A stretch of DNA of 6,107 bases, taken from NCBI GenBank assembly GCA_913009675.1, contig CAJVXD010000084.1, forward strand, positions 1 to 6,107. The letters are read 5' to 3'. Shown piece by piece: positions 1 to 5,645 of the stretch (position 1 is its first letter; every line of letters starts with the position of its first letter). The position numbers and the translations under genes are program-made. This DNA is from an uncultured bacterium (GTDB taxonomy: Bacteria > Omnitrophota > Gorgyraeia > Gorgyraeales > Gorgyraeaceae). The notes under the pieces are model-generated. The model worked only from the letters and a program-made list of their open reading frames with translations, made no database searches and was not told the DNA's origin.

Positions 1-46
1 CCCACCGAGATCTACACTCTTTCCCTACACGACGCTCTTCCGATCT
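1..46 (+). other. Illumina TruSeq/P5 adapter left on the contig end (artefact)
   Basis: Bases 2-46 match, base for base from memory, the 3' part of the Illumina universal (P5/TruSeq read 1) adapter, ending in GACGCTCTTCCGATCT. Base 1 is the only mismatch. Read on the minus strand it is the familiar adapter read-through beginning AGATCGGAAGAGC directly after genomic sequence, so an untrimmed short-insert read ended the contig. Genomic sequence starts at about base 47. The adapter adds seven false residues (EDRKSVV) and a false TAG stop at 25-27 to the gene that runs into it. Confidence 0.97.
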
Positions 47-1452
47 TCCTGAATAGGGGCTTTTGAACCTTGAGCTTCTTCAACTAACTTTATAATTTGC
101 GCTAAAGCTGTATCTTTACCAACCTTTGTAGCTCTAAACTTAAAGCTTCCTGTCCTATTTATGGTCGCGCCTATAACTTGACTTCCTTCTGATTTCTCAG
201 TAGGAATACTTTCACCTGTAATCATAGATTCGTCAACGCTGGAATGCCCTTCTGTTACTGTTCCATCAACCGGAATCTTTTGGCCTGGTTTAACAATAAC
301 AATATCACCAAAGACAACTTGTTCAATTGGTATCTCTTTTTCCTGGCCATCCCTCAAAACCAAAGCTGTCTTAGCTGCAAGACCCATGAGCTTCTTTATA
401 GCTTCCGAAGTCTTTCCTTTAGCAATAGCCTCCATGAACTTACCTAATAATATAAAAGCAACAAGAAACCCCGCTATTTCATAATAAAGATTTCTCATTG
501 TAAAAACTGTACTGCCTAACCACATAGCTATTGAAGCATAAAGGCTGTACAAATAGGCAGCACCTACACCTAGAGCTACCAAAGTATCCATATTAGCAGT
601 CTTGGTTTTAACTACTGCGCTAATCCCCCTAGTAAAAAACTGATAACCGGCCAACATTATAGGAGTAGTAAGTATAAATTGAATAATGGCCATATATTTA
701 ATCATCCAACCTGCCAGAGGAAGTTTAAAACCGGTAGCCATGGCAAAATACATAAGAGGAGTTGCTAAGATGATAGAAATAGTGAATTTGAGCTTGAGGC
801 TTCTTATTTCTTTTTCTCTTACCTTTTTCTCAACATCAGCAGTGTCTTCTTCTTGCTCAATTGGTGTATAGCCAGCTGCTTTTATTGTTTGTTTAATTTT
901 ATCGGCAGAGAGAATTGAATTGTCAAATTGGATCTTTGCACGTTGATTAACAAATAATTCTTTCCCCACTATACCTTTAAGACTATTCAATACCCCATTT
1001 ACAGTGCTGAGACAATGAGGATTATCCATACCGATAACTTTAAGATTTATTATAGTTACCCCTTTCGTTGTAGAAGCCTCTTTCGGTTTAATCGTCTTGT
1101 AGCCTGTTTTTTCAATAGCCTCATGCAAATCTTTAAGAGCTACTTTTGTTGGATCATAATCTATATGAGCCTTTTCGCTTGCAAAATTCACTCTTGCAGC
1201 TGAAACACCAGGCATCTTTTTCAAAGCGTTCTCGATAGTGATAACACAGCTTGCACAATGCATACCGGTAATATTGATAGTAGCCTTATTGCCTAAAGGC
1301 TCTTTATTTATAACTTTACTTTCGTCCGGTTTTTTCCCCAGGAATTTATCCTCGCAGTTCTTACTGCAAAAGAAATAAGTTTTGCCGTCTTTTTCCAATT
1401 TTATGGCTTTATCTAAAGCTATTTCCATTCCACAAACAGGGTCTTTTGGCAT
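47..1452 (-). CDS. copA: Copper-exporting P1B-type ATPase with N-terminal YHS and two HMA domains, 3' truncated
   Basis: Inner-membrane ATP-driven heavy-metal pump, most likely Cu(I) export. Numbering from the upstream ATG at 1461, the domains are: a YHS metal-binding domain at 7-42 (DPVCGM, then C32 and C36), a first HMA domain at about 61-125 with GMHCASC (C69, C72), and a second HMA-like domain at about 137-200 with GMDNPHC, which keeps only one cysteine. Four hydrophobic segments follow at about 225-243, 257-275, 291-310 and 327-346. The actuator domain from about 350 carries the dephosphorylation motif TGES at 415-418 in [11 protein letters not shown]. The ORF opens at 1461, but that ATG touches its AGG. 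ATG 1452 (MPKDPVCGM) has AGGA 8 nt upstream and is preferred. About 470 residues are present where this family usually exceeds 700. The CPC ion-binding motif, the DKTGT phosphorylation site and the nucleotide-binding domain lie beyond the contig end. Copper is inferred from the HMA domains and the csoR context. The last seven residues of the apparent ORF are adapter. Confidence 0.95.
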
Positions 1453-1720
1453 AAAGCACATCCTTTTTTTAGCACCAGGTTCTTATCATACTTCAAGAGC
1501 TTATCGCCTGCTAAAATAACAACCCCTCCATCTCCTGAAGCCACAATAGCTTTACCCTTCATCATCTTCATCATCATACCATTCATAGAGCAACATATCC
1601 ATCATTTTCCCCGCATCATCCCATGACCCATCATACTCTCTTCAGACTCATGGCAAACACCGCCGAGGAAACAGCGCTTATCAACAAACCAGATGCAACA
1701 AAACTAAATATTTTCCGCAT
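1419..1720 (-). pseudogene. Disrupted gene for a small secreted Met/His/Cys-rich protein, probably copper-binding
   Basis: A strong start exists: AGGAG, 7 nt, ATG at 1720, overlapping the end of the preceding flavoprotein gene. The first 23 codons encode a convincing Sec signal peptide: MRKIF, a hydrophobic core, then SSAVFA as cleavage site. This frame stops at 1631-1633 (TGA) after 29 residues. One missing C at about 1652 would carry it into the next frame, which reads HESEESMMGHGMMRGK (1652-1605) and then meets TGA at 1602-1604. Beyond that stop the same frame reads CCSMNGMMMKMMKGK, then IVASGDGGVVILAGDKLLKY and DKNLVLKKG, and ends at TAG 1419-1421 inside copA. The mature part would be rich in Met, His and Cys, as in periplasmic Cu(I)-binding peptides, and it sits between csoR and copA. 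I recall similar GGVVxLxGxKLxKYD tails in small secreted proteins but cannot verify this. Either the gene has decayed or the consensus has indels. Function is inferred. Confidence 0.6.
1461..1464 (-). promoter_or_regulatory. Ribosome binding site deciding the copA start
   Basis: On the minus strand AGGA (1464-1461) is followed by 8 nt and then ATG at 1452-1450. The alternative ATG at 1461-1459 overlaps this AGGA and would have no spacer. The 1452 start is therefore favoured. It also puts the YHS motif DPVCGM right at the N-terminus, as in the neighbouring YHS flavoprotein. Confidence 0.6.
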
Positions 1721-2258
1721 CTCTTTTCTCCTTTCTGTTTAAAAGATACCTCTTTACACTTAAAACCGCCTTCGCCCCCTCCCCCGAAGCAATAACTATC
1801 CTCTTGCCGAAGGCATTCGTCGCATCACCACAGGCAAATATCCCTTTTGTGCTTGTTGAACAATTAGGAGCTATTATTATTTCTCCTCTATCGTTTAACC
1901 TGACAATGGCCTGGCAAAATTCAGTATTGGGCAAAAAACCAACCTGGATGAATACCCCACGACAGCGAATTTGCCTCTTTGTCTGGCTGTCTTGAGACTG
2001 AATTACAACAGCTTCAACTTTTTCTTTACCCTGAATTTCAAGGACATCATACCCCTCTAATATCTCTGTCTTATTATTTTTTTTAAGCTCATCGATATCT
2101 GACTGATCTCCTATCAGTTTCCCTTTTGATACAAGTGTAACTTTACAACTCATTTTACTTAAATCATTGGCCGTCTGAATCCCGGAGTTGCCGCCGCCGA
2201 TCACAACAATATCTAAACCTTTAAAGAGAGCTATATCCTGAATTGAACTATGTGACAC
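1704..2258 (-). CDS. TrxR-like flavoprotein, C-terminal part (NAD(P)H and FAD-closing domains), downstream of a frameshift
   Basis: This is the second half of the YHS-flavoprotein started at 2782. The apparent GTG start at 2258 lies in the G tract and is probably not a real start. Numbering from it, residues 1-12 (SHSSIQDIALF) occupy the place where thioredoxin reductases have SYCATCDxPLF. Both active-site cysteines are absent (S and Q instead). A dinucleotide-binding GGGNSG lies at 21-26. The following stretch VTLVSKGKLIGD lacks the HRRxxxR signature that binds the NADPH 2'-phosphate, so NADH use, as in AhpF, is plausible. GIFACGDATNAFGKR at 139-153 is the C-terminal FAD-binding motif, followed by ASGEGAKA. 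The length completes a normal reductase core of about 310 residues when joined to the upstream half. It overlaps the start of the small secreted-protein gene by 17 nt. Without CxxC it cannot perform classical thioredoxin reduction, so electron acceptor and role are unknown. Confidence 0.85.
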   Translation of the reverse strand: MSHSSIQDIALFKGLDIVVIGGGNSGIQTANDLSKMSCKVTLVSKGKLIGDQSDIDELKKNNKTEILEGYDVLEIQGKEKVEAVVIQSQDSQTKRQIRCRGVFIQVGFLPNTEFCQAIVRLNDRGEIIIAPNCSTSTKGIFACGDATNAFGKRIVIASGEGAKAVLSVKRYLLNRKEKRDAENI

Positions 2259-2782
2259 CCCCCCCTTCTCTGTAAACGTTCTTCACCCTGGATAGCAAGT
2301 TTTTTTCTTTTCATTCCCGTTGCTATAACCACTGAGCGTGTGAGTATTTTGTTTTTTCCTTTAGTCAAAACTTCGAAATTATTATCTAACCAATTTATTT
2401 TTACAACTTCATCCATTATATGCCTTAAATAGTGCTGTTGTAAAAATTGATTTTTAAATTTCCTGGCAAGGTCTTTTCCAGTAATAAAATCAAACCCCAT
2501 ATAATTCTTTACCTTTACGCTATCGACAGCCTGACCGCCGATATCTTTAGTTATCAAAAAAGTATCTATCTTTGACACAGAAGCATAAACAGCAGCAGTA
2601 AGGCCGGCAGGGCCGGCACCAATAATGATTAAATCGTAAACATATTTTTGTGAAAACTCTTTGGCTGAACCTTTAAATTTATCTCTACAGCCGTCAGAGC
2701 AAAAAAGGTACTTTTTACCTTCAAACTCATAGCTAAATTGTTCATTCTCAACTTCCATTCCGCAAATCGGATCTCTAATCAT
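2231..2782 (-). CDS. YHS domain fused to a thioredoxin-reductase-like FAD domain, N-terminal part, ends at a frameshift
   Basis: Residues 2-38 form a YHS domain (RDPICGM, then C28 and C32), closely resembling the N-terminus of the CopA in this operon. A class II pyridine nucleotide-disulfide reductase fold follows: FAD-binding IIIGAGPAG at 53-60, IGGQ at 81-84 and VVIATGM at 152-157. GEERLQRRG at 166-174 is the usual approach to the redox site. At the 8-G tract (2258-2265) the frame shifts, giving nine unrelated residues (CHIVQFRI end) before TAG, while the true continuation resumes in another frame at about 2258. With six Gs the protein would read GEERLQRRGVSHSS, matching family spacing; nine Gs also restores the frame with one extra Gly. 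ATG 2782 is the only sensible start because DPICGM follows at once. AAGGGG lies 10 nt upstream and AGGGA abuts the ATG. It follows csoR by 84 nt. It is probably a cytosolic NAD(P)H oxidoreductase linked to metal handling; substrate unknown. Confidence 0.88.
   Translation of the reverse strand: MIRDPICGMEVENEQFSYEFEGKKYLFCSDGCRDKFKGSAKEFSQKYVYDLIIIGAGPAGLTAAVYASVSKIDTFLITKDIGGQAVDSVKVKNYMGFDFITGKDLARKFKNQFLQQHYLRHIMDEVVKINWLDNNFEVLTKGKNKILTRSVVIATGMKRKKLAIQGEERLQRRGGCHIVQFRI
2258..2265 (-). repeat. 8-G homopolymer at the frameshift site
   Basis: Eight consecutive C on the plus strand (G on the coding strand) lie exactly where the two halves of the YHS flavoprotein change frame. Removing two or adding one G restores one continuous reading frame. 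Such tracts are hot spots both for slipped-strand mutation and for sequencing or assembly error. Confidence 0.85.
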
Positions 2783-2866
2783 TCCCTGATGTCCCCTTAT
2801 CTTTTAGCCTGAGACTATAGATACTCACGAATGAATATTTCAATCTCCGTACATCTTCTACCGCCC

Positions 2867-3151
2867 TCAACTTACCCTGCGAAACCTTTTCATAACCTTC
2901 GTAATCTCGTCTATCTTTCTATCCTTTTCTTTTTCCGACTTACCGCTCAGGGCATCTTTCACGCAGTGGCCAATGTGTTTAGCGAAAATCTTTTCAGCGA
3001 CCGTATGTAAGGCATGGACGGATGCATAAATCTGGTTAATTATATCTATGCAGTATTTCTCATCATTAACCATGTTCTGGATACCCTTTATCTGACCTTC
3101 GACTCTTCTCAAGGCATTGAGACTTTCTTTGTGGGTGGTCTTGTATTTCAT
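2867..3151 (-). CDS. csoR: Copper-sensing transcriptional repressor CsoR
   Basis: A 94-residue all-helical DNA-binding protein of the CsoR/RcnR (DUF156) family, whose members repress metal-export genes and let go on metal binding. The core LNALRRVEGQIKGIQNMV at 11-28 is the family signature. Metal ligands are C34, H59 and C63. Spacing C-x24-H-x3-C is identical to that of Mycobacterium tuberculosis CsoR (C36, H61, C65), and the tyrosine before the first cysteine (Y33) is also kept. This points to Cu(I), not to nickel/cobalt (RcnR) or persulfide (CstR, which lacks the His). The start has AGGGAG 5 nt upstream. It is the first gene of the copper operon, downstream of a promoter containing a matching operator, so autoregulation is likely. 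The C-terminal tail is lysine/arginine rich. Confidence 0.95.
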   Translation of the reverse strand: MKYKTTHKESLNALRRVEGQIKGIQNMVNDEKYCIDIINQIYASVHALHTVAEKIFAKHIGHCVKDALSGKSEKEKDRKIDEITKVMKRFRRVS

Positions 3152-3207
3152 CGTATCTCCCTCTTGGTAAATCTGCCCTCTACCTATGATGCCCTTTCCT
3201 AAGGTTA

Positions 3208-3237
3208 ATTATAATATACCCCTAGGGGGTATGTCAA
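3208..3237 (-). promoter_or_regulatory. Consensus sigma-70-type promoter for the csoR operon
   Basis: On the minus strand TTGACA (3237-3232) and TATAAT (3213-3208) are both perfect consensus hexamers, separated by 18 nt. Transcription should start at about 3200, giving a leader of roughly 50 nt before the csoR ATG at 3151. The spacer is almost wholly occupied by the CsoR-type palindrome, so bound repressor would block RNA polymerase directly. Confidence 0.88.
3216..3232. promoter_or_regulatory. CsoR-type operator (G/C-tract inverted repeat)
   Basis: The 17-base site ATACCCCTAGGGGGTAT is a near-perfect inverted repeat with ATACCCC and GGGGTAT arms. It fits the TACCC...GGGTA pattern described for CsoR family operators. 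It lies between the -35 and -10 of the promoter that reads into csoR. Confidence 0.85.
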
Positions 3238-3270
3238 GAGATTTTTAAAGGGAGGGGTTACATCCGTCCT

Positions 3271-3789
3271 CTATCCTTCACTCTGGCGACATGATGCCGG
3301 GCCTGCTTCCTTTTCAATAAATTTGGTAATGGTTTTTGCCCAGGGACTTTTGTTGTCACCATAAGTCCTTAAATCTTTTTTCTCCGGACCTTTTAAATAA
3401 AAAATCAGATCCGGCACAAGATACTTAAGCACAGAGGTGCCTTCGATAATTATCCCCGGAGAATTACTCAGCTTAGAGATCGCCTCCTCCATTCCTGATC
3501 TAAGGCCTCTAAGGCTGGCTTTCAGCCAGAGAACTTTCTTTGCACCTGCTTTTTTAAGCCGGGCACTATCGGTCCCTTTTTGATTTATAACCTTGGTTTC
3601 CTCTATAATTTCGAAACCACCCCCAAACTCATCACAAATATTACAATCAGAGGCCTCCTTAGGGCATCTCGATTTTCTAATAGTAGTAGTCTTGATCGCT
3701 GAGTATCCGGATAATTTAGATAAAAGCCTTTCTGCAAGTGCAGTTTTTCCTACAGAACTCCTTTTACCTGCTACTACAATAATTTTCAA
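3271..3789 (-). CDS. P-loop (SIMIBI-type) protein, MobB/BioD-like, in the formate dehydrogenase operon
   Basis: A 172-residue cytosolic P-loop protein. The N-terminal IIVVAGKRSSVGKTALAERL (3-22) is a nucleotide-binding loop of the GxxxxVGKT kind seen in dethiobiotin synthetase and related SIMIBI GTPases/ATPases, one residue longer than a standard Walker A. KGTDSARLKKAGAKKVLWL at 71-89 resembles the GTD..R...AGA stretch of molybdopterin-guanine dinucleotide protein B (MobB). GIIIEGTS at 112-119 is a likely second-strand nucleotide motif. Cysteines C42, C49 and C52 (CPKEASDCNIC) could bind metal. The start is TTG at 3789: its TTGA overlaps the stop of the upstream gene, and AGGAG lies 7 nt upstream. 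It is the last gene of the operon; the csoR promoter begins about 30 nt further on. A role in molybdenum/tungsten cofactor maturation of the formate dehydrogenase is inferred from context. The exact function is not known to me. Confidence 0.8.
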   Translation of the reverse strand: MKIIVVAGKRSSVGKTALAERLLSKLSGYSAIKTTTIRKSRCPKEASDCNICDEFGGGFEIIEETKVINQKGTDSARLKKAGAKKVLWLKASLRGLRSGMEEAISKLSNSPGIIIEGTSVLKYLVPDLIFYLKGPEKKDLRTYGDNKSPWAKTITKFIEKEAGPASCRQSEG

Positions 3790-4622
3790 ATCTCCACTCC
3801 TAATTCTTTAAGGTCTTTATATGAGAAGACCGGGCCATCAGTACAGACGTATTTATCTTTCAGATAACAATGTCCGCATTTCCCCACACCGCACTTCATA
3901 TATCTCTCCAGACTGAGGATTATATGTTCCGGCTTAACCCTTAAATTCAATAACTCCTGTATAGCAAAATGCATCATCAGGGATGGCCCGCATAGGAAGG
4001 CCAGGGTATCTCTTAAATCTTTAAACTTCTTGAATAAAGTAGTGACCACTCCAATCTCACAGCCCGGGTCCGCAGGTCCACAGTCTACGCTCAGATTAAC
4101 CTCTGCGGTATCAGATTCTCTTAAGGCATAAAGTTCATCTCTGAAAAGGATATCATCTTTTGTCCGGGCACCGTATAAAACTGTTAATCTAGGAAAACGC
4201 CTAGGATCGCTTAGCATATACTTTATTAAAGAACGTAAAGGTGCCAATCCACAGCCCCCTCCTGCAAATAGGAAATCCTTGGCCCCATTATGTCCTTTAA
4301 GAAAGTAATTCCCGTAAGGTCCGCGAATACCTATCTCATTTCCCACATTTAGCTTATGGAAATGAGAGCTAACATAGCCCACTCTCCTTATAGATAATTC
4401 TAAAAATCCTTCATCCTGAGGTGAAGAGGCAATCGAAATCGGGACTTCACCTGCACCAAAAACTGAAACCTGAACAAATTGCCCCGGTAAAAATTCGTGC
4501 TCCAGGGAAAGTTCAGGTCCTTTGTTTTTAAATACGACCCGGAATAATTTAGTATCCCGGGTAAGGGTTTTAATCTCTTTAATCTTTGCTATCCTTGGGA
4601 TATAGAGTTCTCGATTATACAT
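3786..4622 (-). CDS. FAD/NAD(P)-binding [2Fe-2S] oxidoreductase subunit, HydG/AsrB-like
   Basis: A ferredoxin-NADP reductase-fold subunit of the family that includes sulfhydrogenase gamma (HydG) and anaerobic sulfite reductase B. It passes electrons between NAD(P)H, bound FAD and a [2Fe-2S] centre. The FAD part spans about 10-105: LPGQFVQVSV at 45-54, PISIASSP at 61-68 (in place of the usual RxYS) and GPYGN at 101-105. The NAD(P) part has FAGGGCGLAPLRSL at 119-132 and LCGP at 210-213. The C-terminal cluster-binding motif is C244-x4-C249-x2-C252-x7-C260. The length of 278 residues is normal for the family. The start ATG at 4622 overlaps the previous stop as TAATG, indicating translational coupling with the 4Fe-4S subunit. 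Next to a formate dehydrogenase rather than a hydrogenase, it most likely gives that enzyme its NAD(P) coupling. Choice of NAD versus NADP cannot be read safely. Confidence 0.9.
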   Translation of the reverse strand: MYNRELYIPRIAKIKEIKTLTRDTKLFRVVFKNKGPELSLEHEFLPGQFVQVSVFGAGEVPISIASSPQDEGFLELSIRRVGYVSSHFHKLNVGNEIGIRGPYGNYFLKGHNGAKDFLFAGGGCGLAPLRSLIKYMLSDPRRFPRLTVLYGARTKDDILFRDELYALRESDTAEVNLSVDCGPADPGCEIGVVTTLFKKFKDLRDTLAFLCGPSLMMHFAIQELLNLRVKPEHIILSLERYMKCGVGKCGHCYLKDKYVCTDGPVFSYKDLKELGVEI

Positions 4623-5644
4623 TATTCGGCTATCTTAATAATATTCTGTAACCAATTAACATTACCCACACAGGAGCTCACACACCTCCCACATCCCACG
4701 CATCCACTTACCCCGAACTCATCAATCTGCTGAACTAATTTATGCTGATATTTTCTCTTCACCATCTCTTCATTAGTCTTAACAGGATTCTCACCACCGG
4801 CTAAACGGCTAAACCCTAAAAAATAACAGGCATCCCGCTGCCTGACCCTTTCCCTGGAATCATCCGGGTATATGCGGTCAAGGACGGTAAAACAGGAGCA
4901 GGTGGGACAGATAAATAAACATAACCCGCACATCTGGCAGCGGCTTGCGATATCCTGCCAGACCTTAGGGTCAACTCTTTCATTTTTTAAATTTTGATAA
5001 ACCTTATTCAGCTCGAACGGAGATTTATATCTTAACAATTTGTCTCTTAGATCTGAAACTTCTTTCTTATCCTCTTCTTTAGCCGCATCTAAGTAACATA
5101 ACATCTTTTCCGCTTCTAATCTCTCAGGATCGATCTGGATAAAAAATTTATCCTTGATGGGAATAAGCTGTACATCGAATCCCTCTTCAAGAATGGGTCC
5201 TGATTTAGCTGCGTTACAGAAGCAATCTTCGAAATATTCCCGGCAGGCCAGAGTAAATATCAGACAAGATTTTCTTTTTCTAAAATAGGGGCTGTCCTCG
5301 AACTTCCTCTTAAAAAAATTATCCAGTAATCCCAGGGCCCTGGTATCGCAGGGCCTTAACCCAAAGATTATAAATTCTTCCTGTCCCTCTAAAGGTCTGA
5401 CTTCGCAAGAATCTCCATTAATTAAGAAACTGAACAGGGGTTCGCATTGGGGTAAAAAGTAGTCTTTGGGATTATTAATTGTATTCCGGTAATCGAAAAC
5501 AATTTTATCTACATCCTTAACCGGCAAAAGCAACACCTCATCAAATTCATTCCTTAAGGGTGCAATAACTACCTTTGATTTAGTTAATTCTTTAAGCAAT
5601 GCAATTAAATTTTCTTTTGTAATGGTATATTCTTTGATTTTCAT
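4622..5644 (-). CDS. Dicluster 4Fe-4S electron-transfer subunit, HydB/AsrA-like
   Basis: An iron-sulfur subunit of the family containing sulfhydrogenase beta (HydB) and anaerobic sulfite reductase A. The N-terminal half has the family hallmark FGLRPCDTRAL at 94-104 and later cysteines C127, C134, C141 and C143 (the CFC motif). Two ferredoxin-like clusters lie in the C-terminal half: C236-x2-C239-x2-C242-x3-C246P (followed by C249 and C251), and C315-x2-C318-x2-C321-x3-C325. There is no signal peptide or membrane segment, so a cytosolic complex is expected. The ATG at 5644 follows the formate dehydrogenase stop by 1 nt. There is no strong Shine-Dalgarno, only an A-rich GAAAAAG stretch, so translation probably depends on coupling. 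Its likely job is to wire the molybdopterin subunit to the flavin subunit encoded next. In sequence it could equally serve a group 3 hydrogenase; the neighbour argues for formate dehydrogenase. Confidence 0.9.
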   Translation of the reverse strand: MKIKEYTITKENLIALLKELTKSKVVIAPLRNEFDEVLLLPVKDVDKIVFDYRNTINNPKDYFLPQCEPLFSFLINGDSCEVRPLEGQEEFIIFGLRPCDTRALGLLDNFFKRKFEDSPYFRKRKSCLIFTLACREYFEDCFCNAAKSGPILEEGFDVQLIPIKDKFFIQIDPERLEAEKMLCYLDAAKEEDKKEVSDLRDKLLRYKSPFELNKVYQNLKNERVDPKVWQDIASRCQMCGLCLFICPTCSCFTVLDRIYPDDSRERVRQRDACYFLGFSRLAGGENPVKTNEEMVKRKYQHKLVQQIDEFGVSGCVGCGRCVSSCVGNVNWLQNIIKIAE

Positions 5645-5645
5645 A

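Noticed and set aside
244..447. Plus-strand ORFs within copA (also at 686-871 and 1015-1203)
   Set aside because: They lie antisense to strongly conserved P-type ATPase sequence, show no recognisable domain and have no ribosome binding context; they are shadows.
1602..1604. In-frame TGA read as an amino acid (recoding) in the small Met-rich gene
   Set aside because: TGA is used as a normal stop by the formate dehydrogenase, HydG-like and csoR genes in this window, and the gene also needs an independent frameshift, so damage or consensus error is simpler.
2783..2866. A second promoter or small gene between csoR and the YHS flavoprotein
   Set aside because: The 84-nt gap shows no convincing -35/-10 pair, hairpin or start with ribosome binding site; read-through from the csoR promoter is sufficient.
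2867..3151. CsoR-family protein as a persulfide sensor (CstR) or nickel/cobalt sensor (RcnR)
   Set aside because: The Cys34-His59-Cys63 set with Tyr33 matches Cu(I) CsoR; CstR lacks the His and RcnR has a different His-rich ligand set.
3014..3202. Plus-strand ORFs antisense to csoR, to the flavoprotein (1804-1995) and to the P-loop gene (3593-3811)
   Set aside because: The minus-strand genes are clearly real by motif; the plus-strand peptides have no recognisable features.
3241..3275. Rho-independent terminator after the formate dehydrogenase operon
   Set aside because: Only a weak GAGG/CCTC pairing with a long loop and no proper T run is visible, so it is not supported.
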